Shown one piece after another: positions 31,781 to 45,396 of a stretch of 64,000 bases of DNA (position 1 is the stretch's first letter; every line of letters begins with the position of its first letter). Source of the DNA: JACCWP01 sp963785115 (GTDB lineage Bacteria > Actinomycetota > Actinomycetes > Propionibacteriales > Nocardioidaceae); assembly GCA_963785115.1 (NCBI GenBank), contig CAWATY010000006.1:372001-436000 (forward strand), written 5' to 3'. A model generated the notes under the pieces. That model was not told the DNA's origin. It worked only from the letters and a program-made list of their open reading frames with translations, and searched no databases. The position numbers were made by a program, and so were the translations under genes.

Positions 31781-33352
31781 GTGGCCGACGAGATCGAGCA
31801 GCCCGGGCAGCAGGACGAGCAGCGCGAGGGGTTCCCGGACAGCATCCGGCCGGAGCCGGCCGACGACCCGCCGCTGACCCGGGCCTGGCGGCGGACGATC
31901 TCGGCCCTGGCGCCCAACCAGCGGGCCTTCCTGCAGGCGTCCCGCCCGCTCACCCTGCACGGCACCACGCTGATCGTGGCCGTGGCCAAGGACTTCACCC
32001 GCGACCAGCTCGAGACCCGGATGCGCGACCAGGTCGAGCAGGCGCTGGCCGAGGCGCTCGGGCACGAGGTGCGGCTCGCGGTGACGGTCGACCCCACGCT
32101 GGTCTCCGACGATGCCCCCCGGCGCTCGGTGTCTGTCGACGAGTCGCTGTATCGATCTGGCGATTTGTCGACAGATGGACCTGTCTCCGAGCGCTTCGGC
32201 GACCCGCTGGGGCGGCACAGCGCCGACGTGACCAGCGCGGCCGACCACTCCGGTCCCCGCCAGCTGGCCGGCCTCGCCGAGCACGGCACCGGTCTGGTCC
32301 CCCCGGCACCGGCCGAGACCCGGCTCAACCCCAAGTACGTGTTCGAGAGCTTCGTCATCGGCTCGTCCAACCGCTTCGCCCACGCGGCGGCGGTGGCGGT
32401 GGCCGAGGCGCCGGGCAAGGCGTACAACCCGTTGTTGGTCTACGGCGAGTCCGGGCTGGGCAAGACCCACCTGCTGCACGCGATCGGCCACTACGTGCGC
32501 AGCCTCTACCAGGGCGCCCGGGTGCGGTACGTGTCCAGCGAGGAGTTCACCAACGACTTCATCAACGCGATCCGCGACGACCGGGCGGCGGCGTTCCAGC
32601 GTCGCTACCGCGACGTCGACGTGCTGCTGATCGACGACATCCAGTTCCTGGAAGGCAAGATCCAGACCCAGGAGGAGTTCTTCCACACGTTCAACACCCT
32701 GCACAACGCCAACAAGCAGATCGTCATCACCTCCGACCGGCCGCCGAAGCGGTTGGAGGCGCTGGAGGACCGGCTGCGCAACCGGTTCGAGTGGGGCCTG
32801 ATCACCGACGTCCAGCCGCCCGACCTCGAGACCAGGATCGCGATCCTGCGCAAGAAGGCGGCGATGGAGAAGCTGACCGCCCCGCCCGACGTGCTGGAGT
32901 TCATCGCCTCCAAGATCCAGACCAACATCCGCGAGCTCGAGGGCGCGCTGATCCGGGCCACCGCGTTCGCCAGCCTCAACCGGCAGCCGGTCGACCTGAC
33001 GCTGGCCGAGATCGTGCTCAAGGACCTGATCCCCGAGGGCGGGGAGCCCGAGATCACCGCCGCGCTGATCATCGGCCAGACCGCCGCCTACTTCGGCCTC
33101 ACCATCGACGACCTGTGCGGGTCCAGCCGCAGCCGGGTCCTGGTCACCGCCCGGCAGATCGCGATGTACCTGTGCCGTGAGCTCACCGAGCTGTCGCTGC
33201 CCAAGATCGGCCAGCAGTTCGGCGGCCGCGACCACACCACGGTGATGCACGCCGACCGCAAGATCCGCCAGCTGCTCGGTGAGCGGCGCACGATCTACAA
33301 CCAGGTCGCCGAGCTCACCAACCGGATCAAGCAGCAGGCGCGTCAGACCTGA
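31781..33352 (+). CDS. dnaA: chromosomal replication initiator DnaA
   Basis: A 523-residue AAA+ initiator that binds DnaA boxes and opens oriC. Domain I is residues 1-100 (RAWRRTISALAPNQRAFLQ). Domain II is about 100-185 and contains an unusual stretch (SVDESLYRSGDLSTDGPV) encoded by a 16-bp repeat. Domain III has NPKYVFESFVIGSSNRFAHAA, Walker A GESGLGKTH near residue 223 and Walker B LLIDDIQF. Domain IV has the signature GRDHTTVMHADRKI. The GTG at 31781 has GGAG 6 nt upstream. Confidence 0.97.
   Translation: MADEIEQPGQQDEQREGFPDSIRPEPADDPPLTRAWRRTISALAPNQRAFLQASRPLTLHGTTLIVAVAKDFTRDQLETRMRDQVEQALAEALGHEVRLAVTVDPTLVSDDAPRRSVSVDESLYRSGDLSTDGPVSERFGDPLGRHSADVTSAADHSGPRQLAGLAEHGTGLVPPAPAETRLNPKYVFESFVIGSSNRFAHAAAVAVAEAPGKAYNPLLVYGESGLGKTHLLHAIGHYVRSLYQGARVRYVSSEEFTNDFINAIRDDRAAAFQRRYRDVDVLLIDDIQFLEGKIQTQEEFFHTFNTLHNANKQIVITSDRPPKRLEALEDRLRNRFEWGLITDVQPPDLETRIAILRKKAAMEKLTAPPDVLEFIASKIQTNIRELEGALIRATAFASLNRQPVDLTLAEIVLKDLIPEGGEPEITAALIIGQTAAYFGLTIDDLCGSSRSRVLVTARQIAMYLCRELTELSLPKIGQQFGGRDHTTVMHADRKIRQLLGERRTIYNQVAELTNRIKQQARQT
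32123..32186. repeat. 16-bp repeat units inside dnaA domain II
   Basis: Four consecutive 16-nt steps (32123, 32139, 32155, 32171) related to the array after ddl; the unit at 32155-32170 (ATCTGGCGATTTGTCG) shares GGCGATnTGTCG with the identical pair at 25617 and 25665. The unit length is not a multiple of three, so each copy is read in a new frame. Confidence 0.7.
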
Positions 33353-33743
33353 GCGGCGTCACGCACCGTCAAGGGTCCGGAACGGTTTCCCCAGTTGGGG
33401 ATGAAGGTGTGGGGAACGTGCACGATCCGGGCAACCGCCTGTGGATGACATGGTCCGTTCATCGTCCCGACATCGTCCGTCCCCCGGTCCGGCCCCGCGT
33501 CCCCGGATTCGTCCACACGTTGTCCACGGACTGGGGACGCCCCCGACCTGCACGGACACCGGTTGTCCACAGAGCCCACAGGTGCGACGAACATGACGAG
33601 AGACAGTCAGCGGATCCGATCGTCCACCTACCTGGTGACCGGGCGGCTGGGGACGACCGCCCTTGTGCTTCTACGCCCGCCGTGAGCGTGGCAGGATGCG
33701 ACGGCGCGACCCCGTACGACCCAGGCAGCAGGAGGCCACCGAC
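33353..33743. other. oriC: replication origin oriC (dnaA-dnaN intergenic region)
   Basis: A 391-bp gap with clustered DnaA boxes: perfect TTGTCCACA at 33563-33571; near-perfect TTGTCCACG at 33520-33528, TCGTCCACA at 33509-33517, TCATCCACA (reverse) at 33440-33448 and TCGTCCACC at 33620-33628; and a weak TGTGGGGAA near 33408. This is the usual actinobacterial oriC position. A pronounced AT-rich unwinding segment is not evident; the least GC-rich part is about 33585-33620. A dnaN promoter candidate with -10 TACGAC is at 33714. Confidence 0.85.
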
Positions 33744-34898
33744 GTGAAGTTCCGTGTCGACCGCGACGCGCTCGCGGAGTCCGTGGCCTGGGCCGCCCGC
33801 AGCCTGCCGACCCGGCCCAGCGTCCCGGTGCTCGCCGGGCTGCTGCTGGAGGCGGGCAGCGGCGACGGTGCGGGTGAGCTGCGACTGTCGGGGTTCGACT
33901 ACGAGACCTCGGCGCGGGCGGCGCTGCCGGCCGAGGTCGTCGACGAGGGCCGGGCCCTGGTGTCGGGGCGGCTGCTCGCCGACATCTGCCGCTCCCTGCC
34001 CGCGCACCAGGTCGAGATCACGCTGGACGGCCAGCGGGTGTCACTGACCTGCGGCAGCTCGCGCTTCACGCTGCAGACGATGCCGGTCGACGACTACCCC
34101 GCCCTGCCGGGCATGCCCGACATCGCCGGCGCGGTCGACTCCGACGCGTTCGCCCACGCCGTGGCCCAGGCAGTCGCGGCCGCCGGGCGCGACGACATGC
34201 TGCCGCTGCTCACCGGGGTGCGGGTGGAGATCACCGGCCCCCGGATCTCGATGATGGCCACCGACCGGTTCCGGGCCAGCCTGGTCGAGCTGGACTGGTC
34301 GCCGGGCGGATCCGACGTCGAGGCGCAGGCCCTCATCCCGGCCCGGGTGCTCAACGACACCGCCCGCTCGCTGACCTCGGGGACGCAGGTCGGCATCGCG
34401 CTCGCCGACCCCGGCGCCGCCGAGGGCCTGATCGGGCTGCAGGGCGAGGTCGAGGGCGGCTCGCGGCGGACGACCACGCGGCTGCTCGACGGGGAGTTCC
34501 CCCGGGTCCGCCAGCTGTTCGCCTCCGACCCCAGTACCACGGTGTGGGTCGAGACGGGCGCCTTCGTCGAGTCGCTGCGCCGGGTGGCGCTGGTGGCCGA
34601 GCGCAACACCCCGGTCCGGCTTGCGTTCGAGGACGACCGGGTCCTGCTCGAGGCCGGCAGCGGCGACGAGGCGCAGGCCACCGAGTCGCTGCCGGTGCAC
34701 CTGGTCGGCGAGCCGCTGTCGATCGGCTTCAACCCCGGCTACCTGCTGGACGGTCTCGGTGTCGTCGACGCCCCCTGGTGCCACCTGGCCTTCACCCAGT
34801 CCACCCGACCGGTGTCGATCGCGGGTGCCCCCGAGCAGGGTGGCGAGCCCAACCTCGACTTCCGCTACTTGCTGATGCCGCTGCGCCTGCAAGGCTGA
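33744..34898 (+). CDS. dnaN: DNA polymerase III beta sliding clamp
   Basis: A 384-residue ring-forming processivity clamp. It has three repeated clamp folds: KFRVDRDALAESVAWAARSLPTRPSVPVLAGLLLEA without the last part at the N-terminus, the central LLTGVRVEITGPRISMMATDRFRAS, and the end FRYLLMPLRLQG, which carries the conserved MPLR for partner binding. The GTG at 33744 has AGGAGG 8 nt upstream; the longer frame to 33663 lacks a ribosome site. Confidence 0.96.
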   Translation: MKFRVDRDALAESVAWAARSLPTRPSVPVLAGLLLEAGSGDGAGELRLSGFDYETSARAALPAEVVDEGRALVSGRLLADICRSLPAHQVEITLDGQRVSLTCGSSRFTLQTMPVDDYPALPGMPDIAGAVDSDAFAHAVAQAVAAAGRDDMLPLLTGVRVEITGPRISMMATDRFRASLVELDWSPGGSDVEAQALIPARVLNDTARSLTSGTQVGIALADPGAAEGLIGLQGEVEGGSRRTTTRLLDGEFPRVRQLFASDPSTTVWVETGAFVESLRRVALVAERNTPVRLAFEDDRVLLEAGSGDEAQATESLPVHLVGEPLSIGFNPGYLLDGLGVVDAPWCHLAFTQSTRPVSIAGAPEQGGEPNLDFRYLLMPLRLQG

Positions 34899-35037
34899 GG
34901 GCGCTACGTCGACGCGACGTCGACGCGACGTCGTCGGCTGGGCGGTCTCGTCGGTTTCGTACCGGCCAGCACCGGACCGGCACCGGCCAGCACCGGCACA
35001 GCACCGGCACAGCAGCAACCGACTCGGAGGGATCTCC
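34899..35037. repeat. short direct repeats in dnaN-gnd gap
   Basis: The 139-bp gap holds an 11-bp direct repeat (GTCGACGCGAC twice, near 34909) and four imperfect copies of an ACCGGCCAGC/ACCGGCACAGC unit (about 34967-35012), then the gnd ribosome site GGAGGGATCTCC. No hairpin terminator is evident. Confidence 0.6.
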
Positions 35038-35955
35038 ATGCACCTCGGCCTCATCGGGCTCGGCAAGATGGGCGGCAACATGCGCGAGCGGCTGCGCCGC
35101 GCCGACCACACGGTCACCGGCTTCGACCACAACGCCGATGTCCGCGACGTGGACGATCTCGAGGCGCTCGTCGCCGCGCTGCCGACGCCGCGAGTGGTCT
35201 GGGTCATGGTCCCCGCCGGCGACCCGACCCGGGGCACCGTCGAGGCGCTGGCCGACCTGCTCTCCGACGGCGACGTCGTCGTCGACGGCGGCAACTCCCG
35301 GTGGACCGACGACCAGGAGCACGCCGCGCTGCTGGCCGAGCGCGGCATCGGCTTCGTCGACTGCGGGGTCAGCGGCGGCGTGTGGGGGCTGGACAACGGC
35401 TACGCCCTGATGACCGGCGGCGACGCCGACCACGTCGCCCTGGTCCAGCCCGCCTTCGACGCGCTCAAACCCGACGGACCGCACGGCTACGTGCACGCCG
35501 GGCCGGTGGGTGCCGGGCACTTCGCCAAGATGGTGCACAACGGCATCGAGTACGGACTGATGCAGGCCTACGCCGAGGGCTACGAGCTGCTGGAGAAGTC
35601 CGCAGTCGTCGAGAACGTGCCCGAGGTGCTCGAGTCGTGGCGCGAGGGCACCGTGATCCGGTCCTGGCTGCTCGACCTGCTGGTGGCGGCCCTGGACGAG
35701 GACCCCGGGCTCGCCGGCATCGCCGGCTGGGCCGAGGACTCCGGCGAGGGCCGCTGGACGGTGGAAGCGGCGATCGACCACGCCGTGCCGATGAACGCGA
35801 TCGCGGCGTCGCTGTTCGCCCGCTTCGCCTCCCGGCAGGACGAGTCGACCGCGATGAAGGCCGTGGCCGCCATGCGCAACCAGTTCGGCGGCCACGCGGT
35901 CCGGGCCGGGGGCGGGCCGACCGAGACCCCCGACGCCGACACCGGCGGGTCCTGA
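35038..35955 (+). CDS. gnd: 6-phosphogluconate dehydrogenase (decarboxylating), short form
   Basis: A 305-residue oxidative pentose phosphate enzyme that makes ribulose 5-phosphate, CO2 and NAD(P)H. It has the Rossmann loop GLIGLGKMGGNMRERLRRA at the N-terminus, DGGNSRWTDD near residue 83, the signature VDCGVSGGVWGLDNGY near 107, and the catalytic Lys/His in GAGHFAKMVHNGIEYGLMQAY near 160. It is the short Gnd type of about 300 residues, often NAD-preferring, and is typically found between dnaN and recF in actinobacteria. The ATG has GGAGG 7 nt upstream. Confidence 0.92.
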   Translation: MHLGLIGLGKMGGNMRERLRRADHTVTGFDHNADVRDVDDLEALVAALPTPRVVWVMVPAGDPTRGTVEALADLLSDGDVVVDGGNSRWTDDQEHAALLAERGIGFVDCGVSGGVWGLDNGYALMTGGDADHVALVQPAFDALKPDGPHGYVHAGPVGAGHFAKMVHNGIEYGLMQAYAEGYELLEKSAVVENVPEVLESWREGTVIRSWLLDLLVAALDEDPGLAGIAGWAEDSGEGRWTVEAAIDHAVPMNAIAASLFARFASRQDESTAMKAVAAMRNQFGGHAVRAGGGPTETPDADTGGS

Positions 35956-35979
35956 CCCGGCGCGGGTCCCGGAGTCCGC

Positions 35980-37140
35980 ATGCACGTCGCTCACCTGTCG
36001 CTGCGGGACTTCCGCTCGTACCCGGAGGCCGAGGTCGAGCTGGAGCCGGGGGTCACGGCGTTCGTCGGGCCGAACGGCCAGGGCAAGACGAACCTGGTCG
36101 AGGCCGTCGACTACCTGGCGACGCTGAGCAGCCACCGGGTGGCCACCGACGCCCCGCTGGTACGCGCCGGCGCCGAGCGCGCGGTGCTGCGGGCCCGCGT
36201 CGTCCGTGACACTCGCGAGGCGCTGGTCGAGATCGAGGTGGTGCCGGGCGGCTCGAACCGCGCGCGGGTCAACAAGGCGCCGCTGGCCCGCCCCCGTGAG
36301 GTCCTCGGCCTGGTCCGCGCGGTGCTGTTCTCCCCGGAGGACCTCGCGCTGGTGAAGCGCGACCCCGCCGACCGGCGCCGCTACCTCGACCAGCTGCTGG
36401 TCGCCCGCGCGCCACGGCTGGCCGGGGTCCGCGCCGACTACGACCGGGTGCTCAAACAGCGCAACACCCTGCTCAAGACCGCCGGTGGGGCACGGCGTTC
36501 GTCGGGCGCGGCCGGTGCCCTGCACACGCTGGACGCCTGGGACGACCACCTGGCCCGGACGGGCGCCGAGCTGCTGGCCGAGCGGTTGCGGCTGGTGGCG
36601 GCGCTGCAGCCCCGGGTCGCCGAGCGCTACCGGACGGTGGCGGCGTCAGCGCCCGGCGACCGCAGCGCGGTGACGATGACGTACGTCGCGTCGTTCCCGC
36701 TGCCCGACGACGACGCCGCAGCCGGCGCCGGGGCAGACCGCGACGTGCTGCGGGCAGCGCTGCTGGCCGAGGTGGCCGTTCGCCGCGACGACGAGCTCGA
36801 CCGCGGGGTCACGCTGGTGGGACCGCACCGCGACGAGCTACGGCTCGCGATCGGTGACCTGCCGGCGCGGGGGTACGCGAGCCACGGCGAGTCGTGGTCG
36901 CTGGCCCTCGCGCTGCGGCTGGCGGCTTACGACCTGCTGCGCGACGACGGCGACGACCCCGTCCTCGTTCTCGACGACGTGTTCGCCGAGCTCGACACCG
37001 ACCGCCGCGACCGGCTGGCACGCTCGGTGTCGTCGGCGCAACAGGTCCTGGTCACCGCGGCGGTCGCGGCCGACGTGCCCGCCGACCTCGACGGGGGCCG
37101 CTTCGACGTCATGGACGGGAAGGTGACGCGTGTCCCCTGA
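35980..37140 (+). CDS. recF: DNA replication and repair protein RecF
   Basis: A 386-residue SMC-like ATPase that helps load RecA at gaps. It has HLSLRDFRSYPEAEVEL at the N-terminus, Walker A GPNGQGKTNLVEAVDYLA near residue 30, the signature ASHGESWSLALALRLA near 305, and Walker B DPVLVLDDVFAELD near 325. The ATG at 35980 follows gnd by 24 bp with GGAG upstream. Its end overlaps the next gene by 11 bp. Confidence 0.95.
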   Translation: MHVAHLSLRDFRSYPEAEVELEPGVTAFVGPNGQGKTNLVEAVDYLATLSSHRVATDAPLVRAGAERAVLRARVVRDTREALVEIEVVPGGSNRARVNKAPLARPREVLGLVRAVLFSPEDLALVKRDPADRRRYLDQLLVARAPRLAGVRADYDRVLKQRNTLLKTAGGARRSSGAAGALHTLDAWDDHLARTGAELLAERLRLVAALQPRVAERYRTVAASAPGDRSAVTMTYVASFPLPDDDAAAGAGADRDVLRAALLAEVAVRRDDELDRGVTLVGPHRDELRLAIGDLPARGYASHGESWSLALALRLAAYDLLRDDGDDPVLVLDDVFAELDTDRRDRLARSVSSAQQVLVTAAVAADVPADLDGGRFDVMDGKVTRVP

Positions 37141-37669
37141 TCCGCCCGCTGACCCGGCGGGCACTCCCCGTTCCGCGCACGACCCGGCGGGCGGCGAGCT
37201 CGCCCGAGCCATCGCCCGGGCCTACCGCGGCGCCGGCCGGAAACGGAGCGGCCGCAGCAGCAGCCGCCGTCGCAGCGTCGACCCGACGCTGTCCAGCTCG
37301 CACGCCGACGACCGCGATCCCCAGCCGCTGCAGGCGAGCATGTCGCGGCTGGTGGCCGAGCACGGCTGGAGCACCGAGATCGCGGTGCACGGCCTGTTCG
37401 GCCGCTGGGACACGATCGTCGGCACCGAGGTCGCCGCACACTGCCGGCCGGAACGCTATGTCGACGGCCGGCTGTGGGTGCGTGCCGACTCGACCGCCTG
37501 GGCCACCGAGGTCCGGCTGCTCGCACCGGTCGTCGTGCAACGTCTCAACGACGAGCTCGGCGAGGGCACGGTGAGTCGGATCGACGTCGCCGGACCCCAG
37601 CAGCCGTCCTGGCGACACGGCCGGTTCACGGTCCGCGACGGCCGCGGCCCGCGGGACACGTACGGCTGA
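37130..37669 (+). CDS. dciA: DciA family (DUF721) helicase-loading protein
   Basis: A 179-residue protein of the DUF721/DciA family, which serves as the replicative helicase loader in bacteria without DnaC. The conserved core is LVAEHGWSTEIAVHGLFGRW, then IVGTEVAAHCRPERYVDGRLWVRADSTAWA without its last residues, and LLAPVVVQRLNDELGEG. An N-terminal basic, disordered part (RKRSGRSSSRRRS) precedes it. GTG at 37130, inside the recF end. Confidence 0.85.
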   Translation: MSPDPPADPAGTPRSAHDPAGGELARAIARAYRGAGRKRSGRSSSRRRSVDPTLSSSHADDRDPQPLQASMSRLVAEHGWSTEIAVHGLFGRWDTIVGTEVAAHCRPERYVDGRLWVRADSTAWATEVRLLAPVVVQRLNDELGEGTVSRIDVAGPQQPSWRHGRFTVRDGRGPRDTYG

Positions 37670-37825
37670 GACTCAACAAACCGCCCGAAACGGCTGCGCG
37701 GCTACGGTGCGTGGCCCTACGGTGACTTGGGTCACTCCGGTCCGGGAACCTTCCCACCCAGACCATCGGGAGCGGCCGCACACGGGGACGACCGAGGGCA
37801 GGACCGAGACGGGTCGGAGTCGCCA

Positions 37826-40258
37826 GTGAGCAGCGACGCGATCGCCCTGTGGCGACAGGTCACCCGTGACCTGCCGCTGCCGCTGGCGCTGTACGCCCGC
37901 GACGGCCGGCTGCTGGCCACCAACCCCCGCGCCGACGTCGTGCTCAACGGGGGATCGGCGGCGGAGGACGCCGCTCTGCCCGAGCCCCGGGAGGCGATCG
38001 AGGGCACCACCTTCGACGGTGCGCCCTGGACCGTCGACGGCACCTCTGCGGTGCAGGTCGTCGTGGAGCATCCCGTGGTGCCGCTCGCCCAGGAGGACCC
38101 GACCAGCGAGGCCGACCACTTGCGCCGCATCGCGTTGGAGAACACCGGCAGCGGGATGATCGTCCAGGACGCCGACGGCACGGTCATCAGCGTCAATGAC
38201 AGCGCCTGTCAGCTGCTCGGCCTCACCCGCGCGCAGTTCGCCGACCGCGCCGAGCCGAAGCCGAAGTGGCGGACGGTCGCCGCCGACGGGCGCGACCTGC
38301 CGGTCCACGAGCACCCGTCGATCGTCGCCTGCCGGACCGGGGAGCCGCAGCGCGACGTGACGGTCGGCTTCTACCGCCCCGACGGGCGCCTCGTCTGGAT
38401 GTCGGTCACCGCCGTCCCGGTGCAGGAGGACGGTGAGGTCACGGGCGTCGTCGTGACGTTCCACGACGTGACCCAGTGGCGCGAGCTGCTGTCGACCCTG
38501 GCTGTCCGCGAGCAACAGCTGCGCCGCACCTTCGAGGACAGCCCGATCGGGCTGCTGATCGCCTCCGCGGACCCGAGGTCACCGGGTCTGCTCACCGACG
38601 TCAACGACGCGTTCTGTGCGATGGCGGGCAGGGACGCCGCCGAGCTGCTGTCCGGGATGCGCTTCGTCGACGTCCTGCACCCCGACGAGCGCGAGAGTGC
38701 CAACGCGATCCTCGACAGCCTGCTGCGCGGTGAGCGACCCGACCAGGCCGCGCTGGCCGAGCGGCGGCTGCAGCGGCCCGACGGGTCGATCGTCTGGATC
38801 CAGGTGATCACGTCGCTGGTGCACGCCGCTGACGGCAGTCCGCTGCACGTGCTGCGGCACATCGAGGACGTCACCGAGCGGCGCGCCGCACGCGAGCACA
38901 TCGAGCGGCTCGCCCACTCAGACGTCCTCACCGGCCTGCCCAACCGGGCGCTGGTCGACGACCTGCTGCACCAGGCCCGGGAACGCTCGGCCGCCGACAA
39001 CCAGCACATGGCACTGCTGTTCGTCGACGTCGACCACTTCAAGTACGTCAACGACAGTCTCGGCCATGAGGTCGGCGACGCCCTGCTGGTCGAGCTGGCC
39101 GGCCGGCTGCGCGCGCAGCTGTCCCCGAGCGACACCGTGGGCCGCGTGGGCGGCGACGAGTTCCTGGTGATCTGCCAGGACCTGGGCCAGGACGCGGACG
39201 ACGCCCACGCCGGGGCGATACGGGTTGCCGACCGGGTCAGGGACGCGCTGTCCGACCCGATCACCGTCTCCGGTCACGAGCTGCGGGTCAGCGCCAGCGT
39301 CGGCATCTCGATGAGCCAGTCCGGGCAACGCTCCCCGGCCGAGCTGATGCGGACCGCCGACATGGCGATGTACCACGCGAAGGCGCGCGGCCGGAACCGC
39401 ACCGAGACGTTCGAGGTGGCACTGGAGCAGGCCGCTGCGCACCGGGTCCGGGTGGAGCGGGAGCTGCGGCGCGCACTCGACGGCGACGAGCTGGAGCTGC
39501 ACCTGCAGCCCGTCGTCGACCTGGCCACCGGCGCGTGGGTCGGCGCCGAGGCGCTGGTGCGGTGGCGCCATCCCGACCACGGGTTGCTGCTGCCAGGATC
39601 CTTCCTGCCGGTCGCCGAGCACAGCGGGCTGATCCTGCCGCTCGGTGACTGGGTGATCGAGCAGGCCTGCCGGCACCTGGCGGCGCTGCGCGACGACGGC
39701 TGGGACGAGGCCGCGGTCAGCCTCAACGTCTCCGGCCGCCAGCTCGCCGGCCACGACATTGCCGCGGTCGTCGGCGACGCCCTGGCCCGCGACGACCTGG
39801 AGCCCGACCGCGTCCGGCTCGAGATCACCGAGGAGGTGCTCATCGAGCTGGCCGGCTCGCCGCTGCACCAGCTGCACCAGCTCAGCGAGCTGGGCACGCC
39901 CGTCGGCCTCGACGACTTCGGCACCGGTTACTCCAGCCTGACCCACCTGCGGCGGTTGCCGGTGTCGTTCCTCAAGATCGACGGCTCGTTCGTGTCCAGC
40001 CTCGGCGAGGACGCCGCCGACCACGCAATCGTCTCGGCGGTGATCGGGCTTGCCGAGGACCTCGGGCTCGGGGTCGTCGCCGAGGGGGTCGAGGACGAGC
40101 GGGCCGCCAAGATGCTGCTGGAGCTCGGCTGCAAGGACGCCCAGGGCTGGTGGTACGGGCCGGCAATGTCCGTGGACGAGTTCCAGTCCCGGAGGCGCTG
40201 GGATGGGCCGTCCGAGACCACGGCCGCGCGGGCCCGCCGGGCCGCGGCCCTGTCCTAG
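37826..40258 (+). CDS. PAS-GGDEF-EAL cyclic-di-GMP signalling protein
   Basis: An 810-residue cytosolic protein with no membrane segment. Two or more PAS domains (about residues 95-215 and 220-345, with DVTQWRELL and EDVTERRAAREHIERL as exit coils) precede a GGDEF domain with an intact RVGGDEF near residue 442, and an EAL domain with GAEALVRW near 573, SLNVSGRQL, EITEEVL, LDDFGTGYSSL, LKIDGSF and AEGVED. The inhibitory RxxD site before GGDEF is absent (SPSD). Both cyclase and phosphodiesterase active sites look complete. GTG 37826 has GGAG 6 nt upstream. The position between dciA and gyrB is unusual. Confidence 0.9.
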   Translation: MSSDAIALWRQVTRDLPLPLALYARDGRLLATNPRADVVLNGGSAAEDAALPEPREAIEGTTFDGAPWTVDGTSAVQVVVEHPVVPLAQEDPTSEADHLRRIALENTGSGMIVQDADGTVISVNDSACQLLGLTRAQFADRAEPKPKWRTVAADGRDLPVHEHPSIVACRTGEPQRDVTVGFYRPDGRLVWMSVTAVPVQEDGEVTGVVVTFHDVTQWRELLSTLAVREQQLRRTFEDSPIGLLIASADPRSPGLLTDVNDAFCAMAGRDAAELLSGMRFVDVLHPDERESANAILDSLLRGERPDQAALAERRLQRPDGSIVWIQVITSLVHAADGSPLHVLRHIEDVTERRAAREHIERLAHSDVLTGLPNRALVDDLLHQARERSAADNQHMALLFVDVDHFKYVNDSLGHEVGDALLVELAGRLRAQLSPSDTVGRVGGDEFLVICQDLGQDADDAHAGAIRVADRVRDALSDPITVSGHELRVSASVGISMSQSGQRSPAELMRTADMAMYHAKARGRNRTETFEVALEQAAAHRVRVERELRRALDGDELELHLQPVVDLATGAWVGAEALVRWRHPDHGLLLPGSFLPVAEHSGLILPLGDWVIEQACRHLAALRDDGWDEAAVSLNVSGRQLAGHDIAAVVGDALARDDLEPDRVRLEITEEVLIELAGSPLHQLHQLSELGTPVGLDDFGTGYSSLTHLRRLPVSFLKIDGSFVSSLGEDAADHAIVSAVIGLAEDLGLGVVAEGVEDERAAKMLLELGCKDAQGWWYGPAMSVDEFQSRRRWDGPSETTAARARRAAALS

Positions 40259-40261
40259 TCA

Positions 40262-40305
40262 TCTGGACCCGCTGGACCCCGCTGGACCCCGCTGGGCCCC
40301 GCTGA
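40262..40305. repeat. 10-bp tandem repeat after GGDEF-EAL gene
   Basis: GCTGGACCCC and close variants in four to five successive 10-nt steps, starting 4 nt after the stop codon. Confidence 0.75.
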
Positions 40306-40323
40306 CCCATGGGGGACCATGGG
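40306..40323 (+). terminator. short hairpin after the GGDEF-EAL gene
   Basis: CCCATGG (40306-40312), a 4-nt loop, CCATGGG (40317-40323). The stem is only 7 bp and no U tract follows, so this is a weak candidate. Confidence 0.35.
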
Positions 40324-40366
40324 CGCCTACCCGTACGGCAGTCTCACCGGGCCGCGGACGCCGTAC

Positions 40367-40428
40367 ACGGGCCGCTGAGCGCGCTTGTCCCCAACCCGCG
40401 GGCGCCGGTCACCGGCTCAGCGGCCCGT
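40367..40428. promoter_or_regulatory. 14-bp inverted repeat upstream of gyrB
   Basis: ACGGGCCGCTGAGC (40367-40380) and its exact complement GCTCAGCGGCCCGT (40415-40428) flank a 34-nt spacer and end 5 bp before the -10 hexamer at 40434. The right arm covers the spacer of the promoter. It could be an operator for a dimer or a supercoil-sensitive structure. Confidence 0.55.
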
Positions 40429-40433
40429 ACGGG

Positions 40434-40439
40434 TACACT
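40434..40439 (+). promoter_or_regulatory. -10 hexamer TACACT of gyrBA
   Basis: TACACT, 75 nt before the gyrB start. The -35 region is not recognisable, a feature seen in supercoil-regulated gyr promoters of other bacteria. Confidence 0.45.
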
Positions 40440-40514
40440 GGAGGCCATCGGGACCGTCCCCGCTCGCACCCCGCAGGGCGGTCCTTCCTCATGTGCGCCA
40501 GGAGGCTGCCGAGC

Positions 40515-42659
<2,145 letters not shown>

Positions 42660-42672
42660 GAGGTCTTCGTAC

Positions 42673-45395
<2,723 letters not shown>

Positions 45396-45396
<1 letters not shown>

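Noticed and set aside
31661..33250. Long minus-strand open frame opposite dnaA
   Set aside because: Antisense shadow of a highly conserved gene, with no motifs of its own.
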